Source: Oscillospiraceae bacterium (GTDB lineage: Bacteria; Bacillota; Clostridia; Oscillospirales; Oscillospiraceae). From it: a stretch of 35,366 bases of DNA. Location: contig JAAWPV010000010.1 of assembly GCA_022800215.1 (NCBI GenBank), positions 1 to 35,366 of the forward strand, in the 5' to 3' direction. The notes beneath the pieces are model-generated. The model did not search any database. It was given only the letters and a program-made list of their open reading frames with translations, and was not told where the DNA came from. The position numbers and the translations under genes were made by a program. Shown here in pieces: positions 15,391 through 22,268 of the stretch (position 1 is the stretch's first letter; the number at the start of each line of letters is the position of its first letter).

Positions 15391-15809
15391 GGGAGGTGAG
15401 CCTTCTGTCCCTGCCCAGAGCGAGATCTCTGGGCAGAGGCTATACCCTCCGGCTCCTGTCCGCCTGGGAGGCGCTTCAGTGCCGCCGGGAGGGGGAGGAG
15501 CTGGCCGGGGACGAAAAGGACCGGGCCCTTGCCATGAACGCCTGCCTCATCGTCCACGCCCTCCGGAAGCAGGGCAAGCCCGTTTTTAAGAGCGGGAAAG
15601 AAGTGCTGGAAGCCCTGACGGCGGGCCAGATCGACCACCTGGCGGGCCTTTGGGAGGCTTTTGACCGGGAGAATGACCCCAAGCCCTGGGAGGAGAAGGC
15701 GGTGGAAAGGGCAAAAAAAGGCTGGAGCACACGCCTTATGAGCGCCTTCAGTGGCGTGTGCTCCGGGCTTTCGGCGCTCTTCCCACGGAAGAACGGGCCC
15801 GGGAGATGA
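15387..15809 (+). CDS. Tail assembly chaperone, short form (XkdN/gpG-like)
   Basis: The 140-residue protein sits between tube and tape-measure position, where phage tail-assembly chaperones are encoded. The real start is ATG 15387, overlapping the tube stop; upstream open frame is shadow. The N-terminal half matches the XkdN pattern (YTLRLLSAWEALQCRREGEEL, ALAMNACLIVHALRKQGKPVFKSGKEVLEAL). The normal zero-frame product continues past the slippery run at 15713-15719 and ends GLSALFPRKNGPGR. A -1 shift at that run gives the longer form listed separately. Confidence 0.78.
   Translation: MREVSLLSLPRARSLGRGYTLRLLSAWEALQCRREGEELAGDEKDRALAMNACLIVHALRKQGKPVFKSGKEVLEALTAGQIDHLAGLWEAFDRENDPKPWEEKAVERAKKGWSTRLMSAFSGVCSGLSALFPRKNGPGR
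15713..15719 (+). promoter_or_regulatory. A-AAA-AAA slippery site for -1 frameshift
   Basis: Seven consecutive A are placed in exact X-XXY-YYZ register of the chaperone frame: codons GCA (15711), AAA (15714), AAA (15717), then GGC. This is one of the strongest known -1 slippery heptamers. After a -1 shift the ribosome reads AGG, CTG, GAG and stays open for 95 codons to the stop at 16004-16006. GC-rich sequence downstream (GGCTGGAGCACACGCC and on) could supply a stimulatory structure. Confidence 0.8.
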
Positions 15810-16006
15810 CAGACCGGGACTACCTCTGGTGCGCCGTCAACCTGATGCTGGACAGGGAGGAGGAACTTTCCCGGCTCTGCCCCGCCTGCCGGGCGGAGGC
15901 GGAGGAGGGCCGCTGTCCCGTCTGCGGTGCGGCAGCGGCGGATACCGCGGGCAACCCCGCCTTCGACATGGACCGGTTTCGCACCCTGGGAGGTGAGGGA
16001 ACATGA
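15719..16006 (+). CDS. Frameshift extension of the tail chaperone (gpGT-like), zinc-ribbon end
   Basis: Reached by -1 frameshifting at 15713-15719, this segment adds 95 residues to the first 111 of the chaperone, giving about 206 in total. It runs LEHTPYERLQWRVLRAFGALPTEE... and contains two Cys pairs (CPAC and CPVC, about residues 144-158 of the fusion) forming a likely zinc ribbon. Independent translation from GTG 15758 or ATG 15807 is possible, but neither has a good ribosome-binding site, and the perfect slippery site in the right direction argues for the fusion. The stop overlaps the next start as ATGA. Confidence 0.75.
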   Translation, partial: RLEHTPYERLQWRVLRAFGALPTEERAREMTDRDYLWCAVNLMLDREEELSRLCPACRAEAEEGRCPVCGAAAADTAGNPAFDMDRFRTLGGEGT

Positions 16007-16590
16007 TCGACTATCTGGAGCGTGCCCTCCGCCAAAACCAGGCGGAGGAGGAAGAGGAGCAGGAGACGGGGAACCGCTTGCTCTCTGAGACAGAGGGACG
16101 GTTCCTACTGTCCCAAAGGACAGAAAAACCGTCCCCACTGTCTCTCAGATCCGGCATCCCCGGCCCGCCGGAAGCCGCCCGCCCCATAGCCGCCCCCGCC
16201 CCGGGTGCCCTGACCCGTTCCCTCCGCCAAACGGAGGAACTACCCTCTATAGAGCGTGGCGTCCCTGCCCTACCGCCGGCTCGGCTTTCGGTCCTCCATG
16301 AGACTGAGGGGCAATTCTCATTGCCCGCAGGGGCAAAAGAACCGTCCCTGCTGTCTCAGCCATCGGGAGCGGTTCTTAGGGTCCCGTCAAGGGAGCTCCC
16401 GGCCCTTTCTCTTCTTGCTTCCCTCCGCCGTTCCGACGATGCCGCCGACTTTGCCCGCCGCCAGAGCCGTACCTTCACCGTCACCCTCTCGGAAGCTCCC
16501 GACCCGGCCCCCGGCCTTACTGCCGGGGAGCTGGACCGGGCAGTGGAGCGGGACGCCCGGCGGTATGACGGCAGCTTTTCCCTCTACTGA
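16003..16590 (+). CDS. Unrecognised 195-residue protein in the tape-measure position
   Basis: The gene lies between the tail chaperone and the LysM protein, where PBSX-type phages encode a tape measure (XkdO) of over a thousand residues. This product has only 195. It starts with a short acidic helix (MIDYLERALRQNQAEEEEEQ), continues as a Pro/Ser/Arg-rich low-complexity region, and ends in a more ordered block (DDAADFARRQSRTFTV...ELDRAVERDARRYDGSFSLY). Residues 27-51 and 97-122 are repeats of each other (ETEG-x-F, KxPSxLSxxSG), and each is encoded by a palindromic DNA element. No transmembrane helix or heptad coiled coil typical of tape measures is seen. It could be a vestigial or highly reduced tape measure or an unrelated insert; ATGA coupling to the chaperone says it is translated. 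Confidence 0.6.
   Translation: MIDYLERALRQNQAEEEEEQETGNRLLSETEGRFLLSQRTEKPSPLSLRSGIPGPPEAARPIAAPAPGALTRSLRQTEELPSIERGVPALPPARLSVLHETEGQFSLPAGAKEPSLLSQPSGAVLRVPSRELPALSLLASLRRSDDAADFARRQSRTFTVTLSEAPDPAPGLTAGELDRAVERDARRYDGSFSLY
16084..16149. repeat. MITE/REP-like palindrome, copy 1, inside a coding sequence
   Basis: Nested inverted repeats span 66 bases: TCTGAGACAG with CTGTCTCTCAGA outside, GGGACGGTT (16095-16103) with AACCGTCCC (16127-16135), and CTGTCC with GGACAG at the centre. The GAGACAG-GGGACGGTT style is familiar from short transposon-related repeats in clostridial genomes. It is fully read through in frame. Confidence 0.8.
16299..16358. repeat. MITE/REP-like palindrome, copy 2, inside the same coding sequence
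   Basis: TGAGAC (16299-16304) and GTCTCA (16353-16358) bound a 60-base element with the inner stem TTGCCC/GGGCAA and the word GAACCGTCCC shared with copy 1. The left inner arm has diverged (GGGGCAATTC instead of GGGACGGTTC). Both copies are read in the same frame and give similar peptides. A further small hairpin CCTCCG/CGGAGG sits at 16221-16237. Confidence 0.72.
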
Positions 16591-16611
16591 CCCAACGAAA
16601 GGAGGTATTTC

Positions 16612-17199
16612 ATGCTCCTTGCACCCATGAAATACAAGGATTTCACCTGGCCTCACAACCCCAGGACCTACACCATCCAGTACCAGCGCTCCATGGCCGA
16701 CCACAAGGTGCCCTTTGGCCGCTACCACCTCCAGGACCTGGGCCCCGCCCGCCGGATCATGAAGGGGGAGGGGGAGTTTGTGGGCCCCGACGCCTACGAC
16801 ACCTTCAAGGCCCTGGCCGCCGTCTTTTACTCCGACGGCCCCGGCCTTCTCATCCATCCCGTCTGGCAGGCGGCCAACGTCTACTTCGTGGAGCTGTCCC
16901 TTGCCCAGGAGCCCCGGCCCGGCTACGTCCGCTACACCTTCACTTTCTGGGAAAGCTACGACGACTATATCCCCTGCGCCCGGGAGGTGACGGCGGCTGC
17001 GTCCCCGGCGTCTTCCGCCCCGGCCTCCGCCGCCGGGCCGTCCCGGGCGCAGGCCGTCTACTACACCGTGGTATCGGGGGACACCCTCTGGGCCATCGCC
17101 CGGCGGCAGGGGATCACCCTCACCCAGCTCATCGCCTGGAACCCCCAGATCAAAAACCCCAACCTGATCCACCCCGGAGAGAAGGTGCGGGTGAGATGA
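16612..17199 (+). CDS. LysM tail protein (XkdP-like)
   Basis: The 195-residue protein has an N-terminal tail domain (about 1-125, FTWPHNPRTYTIQYQRSMADHKVPFGRYHLQDLG), an Ala/Ser/Pro linker (~127-148) and one C-terminal LysM domain (YYTVVSGDTLWAIARRQGITLTQLIAWNPQIKNPNLIHPGEKVRVR). This is the XkdP architecture: it sits between tape measure and hub and may grip peptidoglycan or help baseplate assembly. AAAGGAGGT lies seven bases before the ATG. It overlaps the hub gene by four bases. Confidence 0.88.
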   Translation: MLLAPMKYKDFTWPHNPRTYTIQYQRSMADHKVPFGRYHLQDLGPARRIMKGEGEFVGPDAYDTFKALAAVFYSDGPGLLIHPVWQAANVYFVELSLAQEPRPGYVRYTFTFWESYDDYIPCAREVTAAASPASSAPASAAGPSRAQAVYYTVVSGDTLWAIARRQGITLTQLIAWNPQIKNPNLIHPGEKVRVR

Positions 17200-18134
17200 C
17201 CGACATTTTTCTGCTGACCGCCGGCGGCAAACGGCTGAAGCTGCCCCCCTTCACATCCTGGGAGCTGAAGCGGACCCGGAACGTGCCCTGTGACAGTTTT
17301 GAGGGGACCTGCCCCTGGGATAGCGGCCTGGACGACAGGCTGCAAAGTGCCTGCCGCCTCCTGGTGGAGGAGGACGGCGCCCGCCGCTTCACCGGGGTGG
17401 TGGACGAGACGGACCTTACCTGGGACGGGAAGGGGGGCAGGCTGGAGCTCTCGGCCCGGGGCCTTGCCGCCCTTCTGCTGGACAACGAATCCCCCGCCAT
17501 GGACTACCAGGTGGCCACCCTCCCTGACATTCTCCGGGACCATGTGGAGCCCTACGGCATCCAGGTGGTCAAGACCGCCTCCCTCCCGGCGGTGCCCAGC
17601 TTTTCCGTGTCCGCGGGCTCCAGCCGGTGGCAGGTTTTGTACCAGTTTGCCCGCTACCACGGAGGTGTGGAGCCCACCTTCGACGAGCTGGGCCGTCTGA
17701 CGGTGGCCCCCCTTCCGGGCAGGCACTGGACCATTGGGGGCAAAACCGGGGTGACGGCCATCACCTGCCGGGACAAGCGCTACGGTGTGTGGAGCCAGGT
17801 GCTGGTCCAGAACCGGAAGACCCAGACCACCCAGCGCCTTGTGAACGAAGCCTTCGCGGCCCAGGGCCTTTGCTGCGGCCGGGTGCTCACCGTCCCCGGC
17901 AAGTCGGGCTACCAGGCCATGCGCTGGACGGGCCAGTACCAGCTGGACCGCTCCGCAGAGGAGCGGTTCCGCCTGGAGCTGACCCTTTCAAACGCCGGGC
18001 CCTGCCAGCCGGGGGACACCGTGACGCTCTCACTGGAAAAGCCCCGGCTCTCCGGTGTTTACAAGGTGCTGGAGACATGCACCGCCCAGGATAGCCGGGG
18101 CCTTCGGACCCGGCTCACCCTGGGGAGCGCATAA
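17196..18134 (+). CDS. Baseplate hub protein (XkdQ-like)
   Basis: The 312-residue protein starts inside the previous stop (ATGA). It matches the phage late control D/gp27-like hub pattern: an N-terminal beta domain (FTSWELKRTRNVPCDSFEGTC, RFTGVVDETDLTWDGKGGRLELSARGLAALLLDNES), a central region beginning IQVVKTASLPAVPSFSVSAGSSRWQVLYQFARYHG, and a final domain for ring formation. It forms the trimeric hub holding the spike. Length agrees with PBSX XkdQ (about 320). Confidence 0.82.
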   Translation: MTDIFLLTAGGKRLKLPPFTSWELKRTRNVPCDSFEGTCPWDSGLDDRLQSACRLLVEEDGARRFTGVVDETDLTWDGKGGRLELSARGLAALLLDNESPAMDYQVATLPDILRDHVEPYGIQVVKTASLPAVPSFSVSAGSSRWQVLYQFARYHGGVEPTFDELGRLTVAPLPGRHWTIGGKTGVTAITCRDKRYGVWSQVLVQNRKTQTTQRLVNEAFAAQGLCCGRVLTVPGKSGYQAMRWTGQYQLDRSAEERFRLELTLSNAGPCQPGDTVTLSLEKPRLSGVYKVLETCTAQDSRGLRTRLTLGSA

Positions 18135-18174
18135 CATTCGACATGATTCGACAAAATACAAAGGAGGAGATCGT

Positions 18175-18579
18175 ATGTTTCTTGGAAAACGACAACGGGG
18201 GGAGCCCTCCGCCCCCCAGGCCCTCACCGGCCCAGCCACCCTGCCCGGGGGCTCGGCGGTGTGGCTGGAGGGGGAGCGCCGTGGGGTGCGCGTTTACGCC
18301 CCCGGCGGCTACCATTGGGTCCCCGGCCGGGGGGAGGAGGTGCTTGTCCTCAAGACCGGGGAGCCCGGCGAGGCCCCCTGCGCTTTGGGCATGGCGGCCC
18401 CGGACAAGGGCCTTCGGCCCGGGGAGGTCCTCATCACCGCGGGCCCCTGCTCGGTGAAGCTGGGCCTGGACGGCAAGCTGACCCTCACCGGAGCGGTGGC
18501 CGTTCAGGGCAGCCTGACGGTGAACGGCTACCCCGTGGCCCTTCAGATGCCGGCCCCGGCAGGAGAGGGGGGCGCCTGA
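18175..18579 (+). CDS. Baseplate spike protein, gpV-like (short)
   Basis: The 134-residue protein starts at ATG 18175 after AAAGGAGGAG; upstream open frame to 18055 is shadow. The first ~85 residues form an OB-type domain ending in V-L-V-L-K-T and APCALGMAAPDKG, and the last part (GPCSVKLGLDGKLTLTGAVAVQGSLTVNGYP) is a repeated short-strand pattern typical of the trimeric beta-helix spike of gpV/baseplate V proteins. It pierces the target envelope. It is shorter than P2 gpV (211 residues). The 40-base gap before it is the only sizeable gap in this part of the island. Confidence 0.75.
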   Translation: MFLGKRQRGEPSAPQALTGPATLPGGSAVWLEGERRGVRVYAPGGYHWVPGRGEEVLVLKTGEPGEAPCALGMAAPDKGLRPGEVLITAGPCSVKLGLDGKLTLTGAVAVQGSLTVNGYPVALQMPAPAGEGGA

Positions 18580-18932
18580 TGGCCCTCATTCTGCGCAATG
18601 GGGACTATGTGCCCGACAACAAGGGGGGCTTTCAAAAGGCGGAGGACGCCCAGGAGGTTTTGGAGCGTATTCTCTGGAAGCTCTCTGTCCGCCGGGGCAG
18701 CTTTCCCTTTCTGCCTGACCTGGGCAGCCGCCTCCACCTTCTGGGCCGGGTCCCGGCCCGGGAGCGGGAGGGGCTGGCCCGGCAGTATGTGACCGAAGCC
18801 ATCAGCGATGAACCCGTGAACCTGGAGGACCTGACCCTTGTTCAGGAGGGGGACAGGGGCCGGTTGGCTCTGACCCTCACCTGGCAGGGGGAGCCTCTGA
18901 CGGCCACGGTGGAAGTGGGAGGTTTGACATGA
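18579..18932 (+). CDS. Baseplate wedge protein, gp25/XkdS-like
   Basis: The 117-residue protein overlaps the spike stop (TGATG). AEDAQEVLERILWKLSVRRGSFPFLPDLGSRLHLLG is the characteristic DUF2634/gp25-like signature, followed by a second helical part and a beta pair (LALTLTWQGEPLTATVEVGG). It is a structural wedge component that starts sheath assembly. It overlaps the next gene as ATGA. Confidence 0.85.
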   Translation: MALILRNGDYVPDNKGGFQKAEDAQEVLERILWKLSVRRGSFPFLPDLGSRLHLLGRVPAREREGLARQYVTEAISDEPVNLEDLTLVQEGDRGRLALTLTWQGEPLTATVEVGGLT

Positions 18933-19993
18933 TCGAAGAGAAAGCCATAGAAGAAATTTATGAGGAGATGCTTGCCGTCTTCCGCCGGGAGACGGGGGCC
19001 GAGGCCTCGGCGGTCAGCGACCTGTCCGTCAAGCTCTATGCCCTGGCCGCCCAGGTCTACGGCCTTTATGTCCAGGCCGGCTGGCTCTCCCGCCAGTGCT
19101 TCCCCCAGTCGGCGGAGGGGGAGTGGCTGGACCGCCACGCCGCCCTCCGGGGCCTTGCCCGGCTCCCGGCGGCCAGAGCGCAAGGCGCGCTCCGCTTTTC
19201 GGTGGACGGCCCGGCGGGGGCCGACCTGACGGTGCCTGCGGGCACCGTGTGTGCTACGGCGGGCCTTGTCCGCTTTGAGACCACGGAGGAAGCCACCCTC
19301 CCCGCCGGACAGACCGACCTTCTGGTCCCCGCCCAGGCCATCGAGCCGGGGGCGGCGGGCAACGTGCCCGCCGGCAGCATCCTGGTGATGACCGTGCCCC
19401 CGGTGGGCTTTTCCGGCTGCCTGAATCCCAAGCCCTTCACCGGAGGGCTGGACGGGGAGACCGACGAGGCCCTCCGCACCCGGCTTTTGGAGACCTACCG
19501 CCGGATGCCCAACGGGGCCAACGCCGCCTTCTACGAGCAGGGGGCCCTAACCTTTCCGGAGGTCCGTGCCTGCACCGTCCTGCCCCGAAACCGGGGCCGG
19601 GGCACGGTGGATGTGGTCATTGCCACCGCCGCCGGCCTTCCCGGCAGCGAGCTTCTGGACCAGGTGCGGACCTATTTTGCCGAGCGCCGGGAGATCGCCG
19701 TGGACGTTTCCGTCCTGGTCCCCAAGGTGAAAGAGGTGGCGGTGTCCCTCACCCTCACCCCCGCCGCCGGGGTGGAGGGCCAAAGGGCGAAAGAGGCGGC
19801 GGAGGCCGCACTTTCCGCCTTCTTCTCCGGGGAGCGGCTGGGCAAGAGCGTCCTGCTGGCTCAGTTGAACCAGCTCATCTTCTCCCTCCCTGAGGTGGCC
19901 AACTGCGCCCTCTCCGCGCCCGCCGCCGATGTGGCGGTGGAGCGGGACGAGCTGCCCCGGCTGGGGACCCTGACGGTGGAGGTGACCCCATGA
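18929..19993 (+). CDS. Baseplate J-like protein (XkdT)
   Basis: The 354-residue protein is the main baseplate wedge subunit of contractile tails. It shows the baseplate J pattern: N-terminal helices (AQVYGLYVQAGWLSRQCFPQSAEGEWLDRHAALRGLAR), a repeat region (GPAGADLTVPAGTVCATAGLVRFETTEEATLPAGQTDLLVPAQAIEPGAAGNVPAGSI), DEALRTRLLETYRRMPNGANAAFYEQGAL, and VDVVIATAAGLPGSELLDQVRTYFAERREIAVDVSVLVP. Length and motifs are complete. It is joined by four-base overlaps on both sides. Confidence 0.92.
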   Translation: MIEEKAIEEIYEEMLAVFRRETGAEASAVSDLSVKLYALAAQVYGLYVQAGWLSRQCFPQSAEGEWLDRHAALRGLARLPAARAQGALRFSVDGPAGADLTVPAGTVCATAGLVRFETTEEATLPAGQTDLLVPAQAIEPGAAGNVPAGSILVMTVPPVGFSGCLNPKPFTGGLDGETDEALRTRLLETYRRMPNGANAAFYEQGALTFPEVRACTVLPRNRGRGTVDVVIATAAGLPGSELLDQVRTYFAERREIAVDVSVLVPKVKEVAVSLTLTPAAGVEGQRAKEAAEAALSAFFSGERLGKSVLLAQLNQLIFSLPEVANCALSAPAADVAVERDELPRLGTLTVEVTP

Positions 19994-20556
19994 GCCACAA
20001 GCAGCAGCTCTGGGACCTTCTGGAGCCTTTGGGGCCCTACCGCAGCCAGGGGATCTACACCTCCGGCGAGCTCTCCGCCGCCGGGGAGGCCCTGGATGCG
20101 GTGGAAGCGGCGCTGAACGATCTGGAGCGGGAAGCCATGCTGGACACCGCCGAGGGGGAGGGCCTGGAGGAGCTGGAAGCCCTTTTGGTTCACCGCCCTG
20201 TGGCGGACACGCCCTCCGCCCGCCGCTCCGCCCTCTCTGCCCTCCTCCGCATCGGCGGGGACAGCTTTACCTTGGACGCCATCAACGACAACCTCCGGGG
20301 CTGCGGCCTCAACGCCCAGGTCAGCGAGACGGCCGAGCCCGGGGTGGTGGAGGTTCGCTTTCCCGATGTACCCGGTATCCCGGAGGGCTTTGACCGGCTG
20401 CGGACCATCATTGAAGAGATCCTGCCCTGCCACCTGGAGGTGAAGTACGTCTACTGGTACATCACCTGGCAGATGGTGGAGGAGAAATTTCCCACCTGGG
20501 AGGACCTGGAGGCGGGCCACTACACCTGGGACGCCCTAGAGCGGCTCGTGAAATAA
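19990..20556 (+). CDS. YmfQ/XkdU-like baseplate protein
   Basis: The 188-residue protein is a DUF2313/YmfQ-type baseplate component, last of the structural set, which normally links wedge to tail fibres (P2 gpI position). It has the family's helical start (LLEPLGPYRSQGIYTSGELSAAGEALDAVEAALNDLEREAML), the RRSALSALLRIGGDSFTLDAINDNLRGCG segment and the terminal GFDRLRTIIEEILPCHLEVKYVYWYITW. No fibre gene follows. The 3' end runs 37 bases into the convergent S-layer gene, so there is no space for a terminator. Confidence 0.82.
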   Translation: MSHKQQLWDLLEPLGPYRSQGIYTSGELSAAGEALDAVEAALNDLEREAMLDTAEGEGLEELEALLVHRPVADTPSARRSALSALLRIGGDSFTLDAINDNLRGCGLNAQVSETAEPGVVEVRFPDVPGIPEGFDRLRTIIEEILPCHLEVKYVYWYITWQMVEEKFPTWEDLEAGHYTWDALERLVK

Positions 20557-21056
20557 CCCTCCGCCTCGGCCCGGCTGACCTCCTCCAAAGGGGCCAGCCG
20601 CCCGTCCCGCCAGCCCATCCGCCCGGTGATGCAGGCCCAGTAAAGGCTGTCGTCCGCCCAGGGGGAGATGTCGGCGTAGTCGTTGCACGCCGCCGCCCCG
20701 TCGGGGAGAAAGGTATCCCGTCCCCAATGGCCGTCCCAGCGGCGCAGCAGCGCGGCGCACTCCTCCCGGGTGATGGGCCGGTCCGGGGCAAAGAGGCCGT
20801 CCCCGACCCCGCTTGTAAGCCCCAGATCGTAGGCCCAGGCCACCGCCTGGGCCACCCAGTCATCGCTTATGTCGGTGAAGGGGTGGGCGGTCTTGTCGAA
20901 GGGCACCCCGCCCCCATCCTCCCAAAGGAGAATGACAAATTCCCCCCGGGTGAGCCCCTTTTCCCTCTCCGGGGCCCTCTCCGCCCCCCGGGCGGCCGGA
21001 GTCAGGAGACAGGCGGTCCACAGCAAAGCACCAAACAATTTCATCCATCGCTTCAA
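20520..21056 (-). CDS. Secreted S-layer homology (SLH) protein
   Basis: The 178-residue product begins with a signal peptide (MKRWMKLFGALLWTACLLTPAARGAE) and then three SLH modules, recognised by LTRGEFVILLW, HPFTDISDDWVAQAVAWAYDLGLTSGVGDGLFAPDRPITREECAALLRR and DYADISPWADDSLYWACITGRMGWRDG. SLH modules bind secondary cell-wall polymers. No further domain is attached, so it may act as a small wall protein or is what is left of a larger one. I start it at TTG 21056, which follows GGGAGGG by eight bases and gives a basic N-terminus; ATG 21044 lacks a site. It ends by overlapping the phage-like island and is convergent with it. Confidence 0.78.
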   Translation of the reverse strand: MKRWMKLFGALLWTACLLTPAARGAERAPEREKGLTRGEFVILLWEDGGGVPFDKTAHPFTDISDDWVAQAVAWAYDLGLTSGVGDGLFAPDRPITREECAALLRRWDGHWGRDTFLPDGAAACNDYADISPWADDSLYWACITGRMGWRDGRLAPLEEVSRAEAEGYFTSRSRASQV

Positions 21057-21094
21057 AAAAATCACCCTCCCAACCGTTCTACTGTTGGGAGGGT
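21054..21094 (-). terminator. Hairpin with T-run, also holding the SLH ribosome-binding site
   Basis: A perfect 11-bp inverted repeat (21064-21074 with 21084-21094, 9-nt loop) is followed on the minus strand by GA and seven T. This has the form of a terminator for the dehydrogenase gene. Its second arm contains the GGGAGGG that serves the SLH gene, and the T-run leads straight into that gene's TTG start. Confidence 0.75.
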
Positions 21095-21139
21095 AACATA
21101 AACTTGGAAGAAAATGGTAGGGAAACAAGGCGGACAAAC

Positions 21140-22096
21140 TTATTTCATCCGGTTCCGCAGTTCCTCTCCGCTGAGATAGCGCTTCAGATTATCCAAAGCC
21201 AACGCCGCCAGCCGCCGCAGCACGTCTTCGCTCCGGGCGCCCCCCGCCACATGGGGGGTGAGAAGCAGGTTTTTGCAGTCCCAAAGAGGGTGGTCAGCGG
21301 GAAGGGGCTCCGGCTCGGTCACATCCAGGGCCGCCCCCCAGAGCTTTTCGGTCCGCAGAGCCTCCGCCAGGGCCAGGCAGTCCACGGCGGTGCCCCGTCC
21401 GGCGTTGATGAGGATGGCGTCAGGTCTCAAAAGCCCCAGCCGCCGGGAATCCATGATGTGAATGGTCTCCGGGGTCTCGGGCAGGGTCATGGCCACCACG
21501 TTGGCCTGGGGAAGCCACGTATCCAGCTCCCCGAAGGGGTGTACCTCGTCAATACCCTCCACCGGCCTGTCCGGGTGGCGGTTCAGCCCCACCGTATGAG
21601 CGCCCATGGCCTTCACCAGCCGGGCAAAATGGCTCCCCAGGTCCCCAGTGCCCAAAAGGAGGACGGTGGCCCCCTGCAGGGTCTTGACCCGCCCACCGGG
21701 AGCCCAGGCATGGGTCTTCTGCTTGTCCCGGTACTCGGGCAGCCGCTTCATGAGGGCCAGGAGGCAGGCGAACATATGCTCGGCAACGGCCTGCCCATAT
21801 GCGCCCACGGCGGAGGTGAGCATGGCCCCTTCGGGAAATACGCCGTCAGGCATGAACTGGTTGACCCCTGCGGAAAAGGTCTGGAGCCATTTCAGACTGC
21901 CGCACTGGGGCAGCAGCTGGACGGGCAGGCTTCCCAGCGAGACGGTGATCCGTCCAAGAAGCTCCGGCGGGATTACCGTTTCAGAGGAGGATAGGTTGGG
22001 GGCAGGGAGAAAGACCTGCTCGATGCCGGGGGCGGCGGCGAGAAAGGCGGCTTTCTCCTCCTCGTTGAGGGGAAGACGGTTCAAAATAACGTCCAT
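21140..22096 (-). CDS. D-2-hydroxyacid dehydrogenase
   Basis: The 318-residue enzyme reduces 2-keto acids to D-2-hydroxyacids with NAD(P)H in the cytoplasm; the substrate cannot be read off. The nucleotide-binding core has VLLLGTGDLGSHFARLV (GxGxxG), the catalytic Arg lies in INAGRGTAVD, the Glu in DVTEPEPLPADHPLW and the His in LTPHVAGG. The start is ATG 22096 after AGGAAAGGAG; the frame stays open upstream to 22330 but that is not coding. It has its own promoter and is divergent from the MATE gene. The hairpin at 21064-21094 probably ends its transcript. Confidence 0.88.
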   Translation of the reverse strand: MDVILNRLPLNEEEKAAFLAAAPGIEQVFLPAPNLSSSETVIPPELLGRITVSLGSLPVQLLPQCGSLKWLQTFSAGVNQFMPDGVFPEGAMLTSAVGAYGQAVAEHMFACLLALMKRLPEYRDKQKTHAWAPGGRVKTLQGATVLLLGTGDLGSHFARLVKAMGAHTVGLNRHPDRPVEGIDEVHPFGELDTWLPQANVVAMTLPETPETIHIMDSRRLGLLRPDAILINAGRGTAVDCLALAEALRTEKLWGAALDVTEPEPLPADHPLWDCKNLLLTPHVAGGARSEDVLRRLAALALDNLKRYLSGEELRNRMK

Positions 22097-22130
22097 GGTA
22101 AGGCTCCTTTCCTGTGGCTGTGATAGTATC

Positions 22131-22159
22131 ATTATACGGGAAGGGGAGAAAAAAGACAA
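22131..22159 (-). promoter_or_regulatory. Promoter of the dehydrogenase gene
   Basis: On the minus strand TTGTCT (22159-22154) and TATAAT (22136-22131) are separated by 17 bases, with the start codon 34 bases downstream. The -10 is a perfect consensus. Confidence 0.75.
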
Positions 22160-22194
22160 GTGACCTTTGGTTGACGGGCCGTTCACCTTGCCGG

Positions 22195-22233
22195 GCCTGC
22201 AAGCTTGACTTGCAGGCGGGAACTTGCTACAAT
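22195..22233 (+). promoter_or_regulatory. MATE promoter with an overlapping palindromic operator
   Basis: TTGACT (22205-22210) and TACAAT (22228-22233) are 17 bases apart. A perfect 8-bp inverted repeat GCCTGCAA (22195-22202) with TTGCAGGC (22210-22217) straddles the -35, a good position for a repressor site of a MarR- or TetR-type protein. No regulator gene is adjacent. Confidence 0.7.
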
Positions 22234-22268
22234 CATGGGAGAGAAATGAAGAAGGAGAGAGGACCGAC

